Of a DNA stretch of 64,000 nucleotides, positions 1-11,196 are shown one piece after another (the stretch's first letter is position 1; each line of letters opens with the position of its first letter). The stretch covers positions 248,001-312,000 of the forward strand of contig JAKZZE010000037.1 in assembly GCA_024220505.1 (NCBI GenBank). Direction: 5' to 3'. The DNA comes from Rhizopus arrhizus (taxonomy: Eukaryota > Mucoromycota > Mucoromycetes > Mucorales > Rhizopodaceae). The notes under the pieces are model-generated. The model was not told the DNA's origin, did no database searches, and worked only from the letters and a program-made list of their open reading frames with translations. The translations under genes were made by a program, and so were the position numbers.

Positions 1-125
1 GCTTAGTTAAGAATAAATTTTTTTTCTTTGGTCGACCAACTTTTTTTTTTTTTTTTCTTTTTTATATTTCCCTAAAAGAAACAAGCGAGAGAGTTACTTA
101 TTTTCTTCCGTAGTTTTTTTTTATT

Positions 126-133
126 TATATATA
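126..133 (+). promoter_or_regulatory. TATA-like element upstream of the Nab3-like gene
   Basis: An alternating TATATATA stretch lies about 115 bp before the chosen ATG at 249, in AT-rich sequence with long T tracts. Position and sequence suit a core promoter, but such runs are common in this genome, so this is inference only. Confidence 0.3.
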
Positions 134-248
134 CACCCATACACTTTTTTTAATCCCCAAAGAAAAAAAGAAGAAACCACAAAAGTATTTAGTATAACCT
201 CTTTTGTTTTTATTTAATTTCTACTACTATAACTTCCCATTGAAAGAA

Positions 249-2287
249 ATGACTGACAACAATAAGCCAACAGTTGTAGATGACTTTTTCTCGGCATTAT
301 TTGCCAATGATAATAATAAACTGAATACTAAGGAAACAATAATCGAAGAATCCAAAGAGCAAGAACCTTACCCTCAAGACCCATACCAACGTTTACAGAC
401 TTACCAAGAACAGCAACTGCAAGAACAAGCATTACAACAACATCAAGAGATGAAACAAATTAAAAAGCCTGCTAATGTTAAAAAACATGAAAAGGAATTA
501 GATGAGTTTGATGAGTATTCTTTACTTAGTAGTAAACGCAAGCTTGATGGCACTGGTCATCAAGCAGCAGCAATAAAAAAAAGAGCAACAGCTGCGCCTG
601 AATCGACCAATATATTGTCAAAGAAAAGCATTGATTGGAGTGATGTTTCTCCTGAGTCCCGTATGCTGATTCGTCAATTGCCTAATCGAGTTGATAAAGA
701 AGATGTGATGGACTACTTTAGTACTTATGGTGAAGTTCTTGAAGTTGTCTTTAAAAACGCATTTGGCTTTGTTCAGTTTGATAGTCCTTTTGCTTGTGCT
801 AATGCTGTAAAGTGTGAAAATGGAAAGAAATTTAAAGGCGTTGTTTTAGGTAAGCATAAGGTCTGTTTGAATGCTGAAGAAAACTAAAAGAAATCTATAG
901 AATTAGAAGTATGTCGTACAAAACCTTATTTTGCTCGTGAAGATGATAAACACCGTCAAAAAGCAGGAAGAGGAACAGGATTCGGTATGAGTAATAGAGC
1001 AAATGGTAAGAATCACCGAAGAAATGAAGATTATCATCACAGACGACTAGAAAATCGTCAGCCGCAAACAAAACATACTGATGATAGCGAATATGATCCC
1101 AGTCATCCTGAAATGAAAGTTCCATTGGTTAAGATCATTGCGTGGAATAATGTCTCAAAACAATTCGTTTCATACATTGAAAATGAATTTAGAAAGAAAA
1201 ATGTTTCTGTGGTCACGGTTATTTTACAGTATCCAAATACTAGGGAATCACTTTTAAAGCAAATGGTAAGAGAAGGTGTAAAGGCTGTGGTTACTATTAA
1301 CCGTGACCTTGAGAGTCAAAAGAAAGTTTCTCTTCAAGTATTCAGTCCAGACGAAGCTGGTACTGGCGTTAGATTTGATGGTAAGTACCCTTTTTGGAGA
1401 CGATGTTCTTTATTAATCTTATAATAGAATACGATAGTATAATGGGTGAACAAGCCGCTGAAATTGTCTTACATTCTATGCCTCATTATGTCCCTGAGTC
1501 CACATACCAAACTTCTGCTGCTATTCCTAACAATAATTATACAGCCTCTTCAGTTGCACTTCCTATGTCTGCACCAGCAGCAAGTACTCAATCGCTAGAC
1601 TCAAATACCCTTGCGGTTTTGTATAATATGCTGCAAGCTAAGCCTAGTCCTGTGAGCCAATACCATCAGCCTAGTGCTGTTTCTACTCCTTCTATGCAAT
1701 ATCACACACAGCTGCAGACACAAATACAACAGCAACAACAGCAACAACAGCAACAACAACAACAACAGCAACAACAGCAGCAACAGCAGCAACAACAACA
1801 GCTACAACAGCAACAACAGCAACCAACTGTATCTCAATTACTGGCTACATTAATGAACGGACTCAATCAAAGCAACCAAACCTCTCATTACACTTCTCCA
1901 ACTATGAATGGAACTTACAATGTTTACTCTTCATCCCAAGCATCTATTCCATCCGCGCCTCAGAACATATCACCGCCTCAACAACAACAGCACCAACATA
2001 ATATTGCACAGTTACTGAGTACAGCAATGAATGGTAATCCCCTTTTGGGACATATAGTAGCAAACCAAGCTTCTGCTGCTAATAACAGCAACGTGATAAA
2101 TGATAATAATCAACTAAGAAACATTCTTACCAATTACCAATTATTGACCTCTCAGTCGTCTCCAAATCAAGGACGAGCTACTACCGCATCTGCTACCCCT
2201 ACTTCTACAACCGTTGTTAACAACGATCCTTCTGCTACTATTCCAAATTCTAACTCATATAACCTTACCACGATGGCAAGACAATGA
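249..2287 (+). CDS. Nab3-like RRM protein with glutamine-rich C-terminus
   Basis: Three exons (249-849, 901-1380, 1428-2287) with GT-AG introns of 51 and 47 nt give a 646-residue protein. One RRM lies near residues 137-205, with an RNP2-like MLIRQL and an RNP1 NAFGFVQF that closely resembles yeast Nab3. A second folded region (about 273-350) resembles the anticodon-binding-like domain that follows the RRM in Nab3/NCOA5 proteins. The C-terminus is low complexity, with about 33 nearly uninterrupted glutamines (461-494). In yeast, Nab3 works with Nrd1 and Sen1 in termination of short nuclear RNAs and also has a Q/P-rich tail. The open frame extends upstream to 204 without ATG, so the first ATG at 249 is used. 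Family membership is inferred from motifs; strict Nab3 orthology is not proven. Confidence 0.8.
1728..1827 (+). repeat. CAA/CAG trinucleotide repeat encoding poly-Q
   Basis: About 100 bp of interspersed CAA and CAG codons inside exon 3 of the Nab3-like gene. Mixed codons make it less slippage-prone than a pure CAG run. A leucine-rich frame on the other strand is only its shadow. Confidence 0.9.
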
Positions 2288-2521
2288 TTTTTAATCAATT
2301 AATAATAATCACTATTGTTCCTCACTCTGAGATCCAAAAAACAAAAGCTTTTTTATAGTCGTTCCACACTCACTTTGAGGATTCTATAAACATTTTAACT
2401 TTGAAAAAAAAAATTATTTTGAAATCCTTGCTAAAAAAAAAATCATAACTATAGCATAATTTTAAGCCTAGAAATATAGTTTTTATTCTTATTCAAAGTT
2501 AGTCTTTTTGGTTTACTTTAG

Positions 2522-2884
2522 ATATTTTTACTTGTCAGCTAGTCTGAACATTTATTTGTCTTTTACAAATTTGTATTTTTTTTATATTATCCAAGATTTG
2601 TTGAATACCGCGACGCTCTATAACGATGTACCTTCGGAGCGTATACATTACCTTCATATTGCAAGTGAGGTTCCTACTTCTAACCTGATTGTTGTTGAGA
2701 AACAGCCTTCAACGGACTTGTATGAAGCTGTTAATCCAAAATGACCTCAGTTTGAAAACAAAAAGAAGTCCATGAATACATCACAACATTGAAGACCCAA
2801 TAGAGTTACTTGTAACATTTCAAAGGCACATGGAGCTATAAAAAAATGACATTATTTTTGCTGAAGATTTCTCATATGAGCAAT
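2522..2884 (+). repeat. Left inverted terminal repeat of the DIRS-like element
   Basis: Matches the reverse complement of 5614-5954 almost perfectly from its outer ATATTTTTACTTGT to the inner palindrome CTCATATGAG. It holds about 24 extra bases at 2536-2559 that the right copy lacks. Those bases end in a near-copy of the preceding word, as a short tandem gain or loss would leave. Confidence 0.85.
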
Positions 2885-3071
2885 CTATATCCTGTTTTCA
2901 ATGATGTGTTATCGTATTTTTATTTTCTTTATAATTTTAATCTCGCAATGATCTGTAAAGTTTACAAATAAAATGTCAAACGATTCAGTGGTAAATGATG
3001 GTAAGTTTCAGAAAGTTAGCTAGCAGCCTGTAATAATTATGTTCCTAATTTATGTTAATAACCATTTTGAA

Positions 3072-4075
3072 AGCAAAAGAAATGATGATTATTCATGTCC
3101 GGTTGATGAGTGCAAAAGCAATTGCAAATATCTTGGTATTTTGAAGTTACAAAATTAACAGCAGCATAGCTCAGATATAATATCTAAAAGATTACAGGAG
3201 CAAGGTGAAGAGGAAGACAATTTGCTGCCTGACCATAAAATGCAAAAATTCGACAGAAGCTTAGCTCTTGAAGATAGGCTACAATTCTCTCTTTTTCGCA
3301 ATCACAATGATACTATTCCAACAGCTTCAGGTGCATTAGATTAAAATGGTGATGCTCGTGAACAGAAGCTCCTATTAGTAAGGCATGGAAAATGACTCCC
3401 TCTATCAATAATGAATGAACGTACATCTGCAGAGTATAATTTCTTGGCTAACCAAATTATGATTTCACGGATATTTGTTGATCAGCCACAAAGGCCACTT
3501 ATAACACTCTCTCCTTCTGCATCAATTTCGCCATTAGTACAAAGTTATAACCACATTAATATGTTTGAACATATTTGCATGAATAGTGCATTGAAAGAAA
3601 TAATCAGAAACCAGGATCATAAGAATATGACGATAAACTAGTAAACATACTAAATAAAGAATAGCAGATTTCTCCTTAGATGCGCTAAGTACATGTTAAA
3701 TTGTTCTGTGGCGCCATAATACTTGAAGGATCTATAGCGTTGCTGATCAATTGTGTAGAACTGTATGCTCGTCTTAGTAACGTTGATGCACATTTTGAGC
3801 CATACACTAAAGATACGTTGCAATCCATACCCTCTTTATTTCTGCCTTGTGCTGATATGCGTAACAGGTCGGTCAGAGCTGTTATCAGTGATGATGATAA
3901 ATCAATAAAATTAAAAACTGGAACAACAATGTCAAATGCTCTAGTTACTTTCAGTGTCTTGTTAAAATCAATTACTATAAATATCTCTGTTGCGCCAATC
4001 ACATATGTCATATATTGGCATGTCCATAAGATACAGCATTATTGTCTTGGACTAAATACAAATGTGTTTAGATAA
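3072..4075 (+). pseudogene. Broken open frames inside the DIRS-like element, family unknown
   Basis: From 3072 to 3641 one frame reads coherently but is interrupted by three stops (TAA, TAA, TGA). It begins with a CPVDEC...C cysteine cluster followed by an acidic stretch. A second frame (3701-4075) is open for 124 codons and lies one frame off. Their position 5' of the RNase H and recombinase pieces suits the gag region of a DIRS element, but I do not recognise the sequence, so this assignment rests on position alone. Confidence 0.4.
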
Positions 4076-4317
4076 GGATAAATCTTGGTCGTTAATGACT
4101 ATATTTCAGTTCATATCTAGACAATTTGTAATTAATATTGGCTTATAAACCCTTATATTAAATCATATCGCTCATAACTATCTTTTGTCATCTAATCTCA
4201 GGTCCTGATCAAATTAATATGGATGACCTTGAGATCTTTAATAAAATTATTTGACTTTAAAACTGGTGTTCAGTTTCATCAATTATTTGTTCTTATTTTT
4301 ATATTTAAAACAATTCA

Positions 4318-5520
4318 GGACCACTTACTATTGATATGCTTTCTCCTCCCACGAACCATCTCCTTCTCAAGCACCTCACCTGGAAGCATCATCCTACAGC
4401 CATCGCCAGTAACGTCTTTTCACCTCATTGGACCCATCCCACCAGTTCAATTTGCCTGGTTCTACCTTGAAATCTGATCCTTTATGCACCCTAGCGATTA
4501 AAGCAACATCCAACACAGGTGGCCTTGTTGACACCTAATTGGCCTATGAACCCACAACTCCATGGTTACCTCTCGTCCAATAAATGACAACATGCCCATC
4601 AATACTCATCGACCACATTCTCCTCACAAACAGCATTGGAAACTAACAGTTAACACAGAATAATCACAGTTGGATGATGCTTATCTGACACTTGTTGCCA
4701 AATGATTTCAAGCCAATCCTACATTAAGCAAGGACGTGGTTCATCCACAGTCAGTCAACCTCACCACCCAAAAACTTCATATCTCACGTTACAATAGTTT
4801 ACATACTACTTCTCAAAGCTACTCGTGCCAAATCACTTCTACCGGCCCAACATTCGTCATACGACGTCAATCCTGCACTCTAATACTTCTCCTCTTTGGT
4901 ACCCACAGAATAATTAGTATACAATCTCCTCACTTTTAAAACAGCATGTATTGTTAGCCACTGTTGGCTTCCTTCAACCATCAGATCTCAAAAAAGCCGC
5001 TTTGGACCAATGTGAAGTCTTTACCGATAATGTACTCCATTGGTTGTCGTCGCTCAAAGGAACTTCAAAGAGGCTCGTACGTCATAAAGACCACCACAAT
5101 TCATGTCCTGTACTTTGTTTCTCAAGCTACAATAACCGTATGGTCACCATTCCCCTCTTATTTATTCATCCTGTGTTGCTTGGAATGGCAACTAATCCAT
5201 TATTTCAGTCTCTCCCCGATTTCATAGTATAAATCAGCGCGGAACGAATCTTTAAGTATATTCAACATGTTATGAACCAGGTAATGTACCTCTTCCGAAC
5301 GCTCAGACACTAGGATTCACGCTGGTCACTGCTACTAGTATTGGCGCCGACAATGTCATCCTACTGGTCAATAAGTCATTCTATCAAATGTTCAACTAGT
5401 TTGCTCGTGTTTCTTTGGCGGTTTCAGTAAATATTTCTACGGGAATTCTAAACTCACAATCAAAATCAATGGACTCAAAGTACAATATAGTAAATGGATT
5501 TTTTAAATGAAAACACACGC
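4318..5520 (+). pseudogene. DIRS-type RNase H and tyrosine recombinase remnant
   Basis: Across all three forward frames the translation follows DIRS proteins. An RNase H-like segment has the patterns LTWKHHP, FSPHWTHP, LPWNLI and LLTPNWP (about 4318-4590). The recombinase core starts with LLATVGFLQPSDL (4951 on), shifts frame near 5090, continues through ISAERIFKYIQHVMN (5233-5280), and shifts again into VPLPNAQT (5288 on). The usual catalytic arginine in the GF-x-RPSDL box is glutamine here, the late His/Arg/Tyr region is eroded, and there are several stops. No function is expected. Confidence 0.6.
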
Positions 5521-5613
5521 TGCATTTTAGAAGGCAATATAAACATCTTTTACCAAGAAATTCGTTGTTATGGAGAAATAAAACTTTTCAATATTTATTT
5601 ATTCTCAAGTTGG

Positions 5614-5954
5614 ATTGCTCATATGAGAAATCTTCAGCAAAAATAATGTCATTTTTTTTTATAGCTCCATGTGCCTTTGAAATGTTACAAGTAACTCTAT
5701 TGGGTCTTCAATGTTGTGATGTATTCATGGACTTCTTTTTGTTTTCAAACTGAGGTCATTTTGGATTAACAGCTTCATACAAGTCCGTTGAAGGCTGTTT
5801 CTCAACAACAATCAGGTTAGAAGTAGGAACCTCACTTGCAATATGAAGGTAATGTATACGCTCCGAAGGTACATCGTTATAGAGCGTCGCGGTATTCAAC
5901 AAATCTTGGATAATATAAAAAAAATACAAATTTGTAAAAGACAAGTAAAAATAT
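5614..5954 (-). repeat. Right inverted terminal repeat of the DIRS-like element
   Basis: Reverse complement of the left repeat, lacking its 24-base extra block. Both copies keep the same short open frame (about 50 codons, ending EAVNPK), which simply reflects high identity between the arms. Confidence 0.85.
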
Positions 5955-6126
5955 GAAATTGAGGATAGAATGACTGTGTTTAGTAGTCCCCTTTTTTTTT
6001 GCATAAGTAGTTACGGTTAAATTCTATCCCGATTTTTGAATTTTTGAACTGTTCTGATTGGCTAAATAGTGTATTAGTAAACATGAATGACGCGAAAAAA
6101 AAAAAGCAGCTCCGAGTATAGAGATG

Positions 6127-6134
6127 TATAAAAG
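6127..6134 (+). promoter_or_regulatory. TATA box of the superoxide dismutase gene
   Basis: A canonical TATAAAAG lies 63 bp before the ATG. It is followed by a pyrimidine leader of repeated TTTTC units (about 6152-6174), a pattern typical of highly expressed fungal genes. Confidence 0.6.
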
Positions 6135-6196
6135 CAATTAAAGTAAGGTTCTTTTCTTTTCTTTTCTTTTCTCTAATTAAAAGTAAATCAATAAAA

Positions 6197-6769
6197 ATGG
6201 TTAACGCTGTCGCTGTCCTCAAGGGAAATGATGTTTCTGGTGTCGTCAAGTTTTCTCAAGCTTCTGAAAACGACCCTGTTCTCGTCGAAGCTTCCTTCAC
6301 TGGTTTGAAGCCTGGAAAGCATGGATTCCACATTCACGAATTCGGTGACAATACCAACGGTAAAAAGAAAAAAAACCCCCGAGAAAAATGATGTATTGAA
6401 CAAAAACATAGGTTGTATCTCTGCTGGTCCTCACTACAATCCTCACGGTAAGACTCACGGTGCTCCTGAAGCCGAAGTTCGTCACGCTGGTGACTTGGGT
6501 AACATCACTGCTTCTGCAACTGGTGAAGCTACCTTGAAGATTGAAGACTCTCACTTGAAATTGATTGGTCCTTACACCATCATCGGCCGCACTGTTGTCG
6601 TTCACGCTGACGAAGATGATCTTGGTCTTGGTGGACACGAATTGTCTGCTACTACTGGTAACGCTGGAGATCGTTTGGCCTGTGGTGTCATTGGTGGTAA
6701 GTTTTGAATATAAATATTTTTTTTTATTTACGTGATTTTTGACCTTTCTTGCGTGTAGTTACCAAATAA
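6197..6769 (+). CDS. SOD1: Cu/Zn superoxide dismutase
   Basis: Exons 6197-6359, 6412-6696 and 6759-6769 encode 152 residues, the normal length of cytosolic SOD1, which converts superoxide to oxygen and hydrogen peroxide. All hallmarks are visible: copper ligands in GFHIHEFGD, the bridging and zinc histidines in [10 protein letters not shown], the zinc aspartate, [10 protein letters not shown], and the disulfide pair in CISAGP and ACGVIG. The last exon is tiny (VTK plus stop) and is reached through a 62-nt intron, which restores the usual C-terminus. There is no targeting peptide, so a cytosolic location is expected. A strong TATA box and CT-rich leader lie just upstream. Confidence 0.97.
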
Positions 6770-8318
6770 AATGCTCGAATACCCATTTTAACATCAACTT
6801 TAAAACACGATTATGAATAATAAAACTAGTTTTATTCATTTGTCTTTTTATGTAATACCATTTTTTTCTAGTGTTTTTTGCAGTAAACATTATATACAAA
6901 TGCATTGAGAGGGAAAAGTTTGTAATAAAAAAATGAATACAAGTTGACACTTTTTTAGTCAAGGTGGGAAAATTAGACTATTGAAAAAAAAAAGTTGCTT
7001 TTTTGAACAATAAAAACACCATTATTCAGACTTCAATGTATTCACACGCATTTGATTTTATGAACAAAGACATATCTATGGATAGAGTTTACCAGTTTTA
7101 GTATAAGCCTTTCTATACAGTTAACATTCATTAAGCAAGTATATTTATGGTTGAAAGAGTATTGTTCACTTGTGGTCAATAATTTTATGAGTATTGAAAT
7201 GCCCATTTAGCTTCAAGGAAACAGCTTGGTACATACTTGAATGGCTAGTAGTAATGTTCTTGTGATATTGTATCACTTGCTTTCCATGCAAATAAGTAAA
7301 CGTCATTTTTTGAAACTGTTGTGTCTTTTACTGCACAGCTTTTTTTTTTTTCAAAAAAAAAAAAAATATCGCAAAATGCATAGATAAGCGTTACCTATCA
7401 TTAAAGAAAGTAAATAGTTTAACTTTTTATCGAAATCTAATAACAAGCAAAAGCTTGTTTTTTTTTAAAAAAAAAGCAAAAACTCAAGCTTTTGATATTT
7501 ACAGAAAATAGATAAATTAGTCAACATAAAACAGCGTTAAATTTACTTTTTCTGTTTATGCTTATTACACGTATGCTTCTTCTTGCTCTTTGTCCTCTTT
7601 TTGATCTTATTTTTGCTTCAATTTAACTTTAAATTCGGCTCTCGAGCTGCAAAACTCGTATGAATGCCCCTTTCGAAATCTCTCCCTTTCAAAGTTCCTA
7701 CTCGACTTGATTCGCTCTGTTCTAACATTGGCTTGAGGAATCATTATGAAGAGTCTGAAGTGTCTAGAAAAGAATTTTGAATAAGCTTTCCAATATGTTA
7801 TTAAAAATAATGCCATGCCTTTTTGCTTGTATCACTTGAACGTTATTTAAGTTTACCAGTAATTTAGGTTATGTAGGATCTTGAGATTATTATATGCGTT
7901 TAGTGAGCATCATTTTGATATACAATGATTTAATACAACATAGATTTATATAAAGATACAGAACTTTTAAAAAGGCCTACTTTTTAAGACAAACGGCATT
8001 AGCTTACAGTAAAGAACATTCTTTTACTAAAAGGAAAATAAAAAGTAATTTGACAGAGAAAAATAGCAGATTTGAGGTTCGATTACATGTTGTCCAATCA
8101 TTGATTTCAAACAGAAACTAATGGTGATGAACTGACGTCTATTCAACCCAAGGATTTGTGAATCAGATAGAGAATATTTTCAAGAATGAGTGAGAAAAGC
8201 AAATGAGTGTAATCACCCTTGAAGATTTGCAAAAAATAAGCGTTTCAAATATGAAAAAGAGTACTGGGTTTACATGATTATATAGAATAAGTTATAGAAT
8301 GATTTATTATACATTAGT
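6770..8318. other. Intergenic region, no gene recognised
   Basis: About 1.5 kb between the 3' ends of SOD1 (+) and the secreted-protein gene (-). It is AT-rich with several poly(A)/poly(T) tracts. Short open frames, including a 69-codon one at 7607-7816 on the minus strand, have no recognisable domain. Confidence 0.5.
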
Positions 8319-9158
8319 CTAAGGCCATTTTAAGATCTCCTTTTTGATTTCATTATCCCACTTATTACATGCATCTTCTTGACCTGGAGTTTCACACAAA
8401 TTGGCAACATCCTTTGCAACCCATCCATTCAAAGTACCCACAATGGAAGTGACAAGTCTAGCAACGTATGTTTCAACTGATTTATCCTCACTTAATTGCC
8501 CCACACCGTGATTGGCCAAGGTACTATAAATAGATCTACGGGTATCTTTCACCAAGCTTCTGACAAGGATGCCACTGTCAAATGAGGCATATTCCCCGAG
8601 TTGTTTACGCATACGTCCAATACAACGTTGTTTTACTTCGTCTAAAAAGTGGCAAATAGAAGGTGGGTTGCCACAACGATAGTCCATTTTTTCACCTGAA
8701 AAAAAAATCAGTTTCTTCACTTTGCTCACTCTTCACTCAAACTTACATTCTTCAATTGTCCAACTTTCACCAGGAGGTGGCATCTTTCTAGTCAATCTCT
8801 TTGGGTTATTACAATCTCCCTTATAAGGAAGTTCTTCATTAAAAATCACTTGATAAAAGCCCTCAGCCAACCTGGGCTTAGATGTGGCCACCTTGACAAA
8901 ATTTTGAAGACTTGAATGAATAGCATTTTGCATGTCCTGAGTGAGTTCTGTTGATGGCACTTGATCTGTGATTTTAGTGGGAATTTTAACTTTTTGAATG
9001 GAACTAGTCAATTGAGATTCTAAGCTGTCAACGCTCATTTGAACAACAGGTGTATAATAGTCAGCAAAGTTTTGAGATACACCTCTTCTACAGTCCATTT
9101 CACAACCAAAAACGGCTGTGGTCATAGTTAAAAATATAGCAATTGTTTTGACCAACAT
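8319..9158 (-). CDS. Secreted cysteine-containing protein of unknown function
   Basis: Two exons (9158-8747, 8695-8319) joined by a 51-nt intron give 262 residues. The N-terminus (MLVKTIAIFLTMTTAVFG then CEMDC) is a typical signal peptide, and no further membrane segment is seen. The mature part has paired cysteines at the start (CEMDC), in the middle (EECEKMDYRC...C...C) and near the end (C...C), suggesting a disulfide-stabilised extracellular or lumenal domain. The splice joins EEC to EKMDYRC in frame, which supports one gene. I do not recognise the family and assign no activity. Confidence 0.75.
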
Positions 9159-9302
9159 TATTATTATTAAGGAATAAAATAATAGAAAAAAAAAAAAAGT
9201 GTTTCTTTTTATAAGACAAAAAAAAAAAGTAGTATGTTTCCAAAATTAAAATTCAATTGACTATAAATAGAAACAAAAATAATTTTTTTTTTTAGTATTT
9301 TT

Positions 9303-10900
9303 TCAGCCTAGAACAATAAGCAAAATTATACTTACATTTTCGATACAATGTCGTTGAACATTTTCAAATACTTTTAATAATTTTCTTCTTGCACCAATTG
9401 TATTAACACCAGCATCTATCATGTCTTGATCTGACATACGAACGACTTGTCTCCAATCTAAGCCAATGAATGCATGTCCATATTTGTGTAGCCTTAAACT
9501 TCTTAACCAAGCCTGAACATCTACAAATCAGGTCAGAAACAAAGCCTTCCTTTATGAATTTTACCTTTCATTAACTCAAAGTCGACTGTTTCTGCTGCGA
9601 TTTTATCTTTCAAGGCACGAGCTTGTGATGATCGTTTACGCCTTCTTGCTAAACCAGTGAGTTGTTGGGTATCACTGTTGTTGTCATCCTCATTATCTGC
9701 AGACGAGAATTTGGGTGAAGAAAGAATAGGTTTATCATTTTTTAAGAGCCTTGCATGCGCCTGTTCAAGTGCGTTATCCAAGGATAAGATTGGATTGTGC
9801 TGTTCCTCTTCATGGATGGTCCAAGTGGTGTCTTTCTTTATTGAAGCCGTCTTTTTCGAAAGTGATCCAAATGCCCAACTGTTTTGTTTTTCATCCAAGG
9901 TTTTATCTGGAAAGGGCCAGTCATGATTAGTGAAGAGTGATCGAGAACCGAGCTCTGCTGGGGTAGGATGAAGGAGCGGTTTAGAACCAAGATCTGAATG
10001 AATCAAGGATTTAGAACCAAGGTCGGATGAAGCACTGTGAAGCCTGCTGGTACGAGAGAATAATAAATCGGGTTTATTGTGAAGAGATGAATTAGAAGAT
10101 GAAGAAATAGTAGAATTAGTGACAGAAGATGAAGAGGATAAATTGATTGCTTGAAGTTGAGCTCGAGCAGCCAATGCTTTTTCATACAACGGACCAGGAT
10201 GAGATAAACCCAAAGGTCGAGAGATGAATTTATCTGGTTCGCTTAGAGTGGAATATGTATTACGTTGTCGATAGAATTGTTTCTTTCTTGACTCCTCTTC
10301 AATAACTGAACGGCTCCTAAATAAATCTAATTTTCACAAATTAAGATTTCTTTCTTTCTTCCTTCTTTCTTTTTCTATACCGTTTCTCTGACCAGCAGAA
10401 GAAGAAAGTGAATAAGAATCCTGATTAGCTAATTGTTGCAAGACAGTGATAAGAAAGCGTATTTGTATTTGAGAAGCATTTTGAACAACAGTGTAAAGTG
10501 CAGCCGTTCTTTCAGCATCCGATCGACACTGAAACCATCGATTGATGTGTTGTAGTTCATCTTTAAAATCTTGATCTAAACTAGCAACTGATACTTGTTC
10601 AAGCATTTGTTCATATTTTTGAATGTTTTCAAAGCATTGATCGATAGCCTCGGCTAAAAATAATAAGATTTAAGTTTAAATTGAATATAAACGCAAACCT
10701 TCAGGACAAGAAGTCTTTAAACGCGTAGGTTGAGATTGAAGTATGTCTGAAGAAGCTCTTGTTTTATAATAATAGGGTGTGTTGTATGTTTTTTGACTTG
10801 GTAAACAAAGTAACTCGGATTTTGTTAATGATCTTAAGCTGTTGTTATTAGTTGAATGACGAGGAAATACATTAAATAAACTATCTTCTATTGTAGTCAT
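9303..10900 (-). CDS. VTS1: Vts1/Smaug-type SAM-domain RNA-binding protein
   Basis: Exons 10900-10699, 10653-10381, 10326-9565 and 9520-9303 read continuously as 484 residues. The C-terminal SAM domain has the Vts1 signature: VQAWLRSLRLHKYG, then GARRKLLKVFENV. Vts1 binds stem-loop Smaug recognition elements in mRNA and promotes deadenylation and decay. An N-terminal helical region (FENIQKYEQMLEQ...INRWFQCRSDAERTAALY) matches the conserved Vts1 N-terminal domain; the middle is serine-rich and probably disordered. The 3' end is uncertain: a GTAAGT donor at 9335 with a TACTAAA branch site and TATAG acceptor at 9261 would move the stop to 9246 (478 residues). The first stop is reported. Confidence 0.87.
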
Positions 10901-11091
10901 ATTTTAATAAAAAAAAAGTAAAGAAAAATAAAAGAAAAAGAAAAAGAAAAAAAAAAAGGGAGTTTTCTTTTTCTCTCCTCATTCAGCCCCCCCCCCAGAA
11001 CATACTCCCTCACTTTTTTGTTTGATAATCCATCACACACGAGGGTTACAATAACAACCTTGAAAGTAAACTCATCTTAATTTTCAGGGAG

Positions 11092-11122
<31 letters not shown>
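11092..11122 (+). repeat. Poly(A) tract
   Basis: 31 consecutive A between the divergent 5' end of the Vts1 gene and the 3' end of the SDR gene. Likely nucleosome-depleting and unstable in length. Confidence 0.9.
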
Positions 11123-11124
<2 letters not shown>

Positions 11125-11196
11125 TCAAAATTAAGGAGGGGGAAAAAAAAAAATTAAACTCATTTTTTTTCTGTTGAAGATGTAAACAATATTTAT

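Larger units (their letters stand above)
2522..5954 (+). mobile_element. Decayed DIRS-like tyrosine-recombinase retrotransposon with inverted terminal repeats
   Basis: A 3.4-kb unit is bounded by inverted repeats of 363 bp (left) and 341 bp (right). The interior carries, in order, a broken frame of unknown type (3072-4075), a piece resembling the DIRS RNase H (about 4318-4590) and a broken tyrosine recombinase (about 4945-5520). DIRS elements have inverted terminal repeats, the order gag-RT-RNase H-recombinase and no target duplication; none is seen here. The RT and most of gag are missing or unrecognisable, so this is a deleted, dead copy. An alternative is a DIRS fragment trapped inside an unrelated inverted-repeat element. 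Confidence 0.65.

Noticed and set aside
204..248. N-terminal extension of the Nab3-like frame
   Set aside because: Begins at a non-ATG codon and translates T-rich leader; the first ATG is at 249.
1601..1798. Minus-strand leucine-rich open frame
   Set aside because: It is the complement of the CAA/CAG repeat of the Nab3-like gene; composition is fully explained by that repeat.
7607..7816. Minus-strand 69-codon frame with basic C-terminal sequence in a neighbouring frame
   Set aside because: No recognisable motif, no supporting splice structure; treated as chance.
8065..8100. GGTTCGATTAC resembling a tRNA B-box
   Set aside because: No A-box or cloverleaf can be drawn around it.
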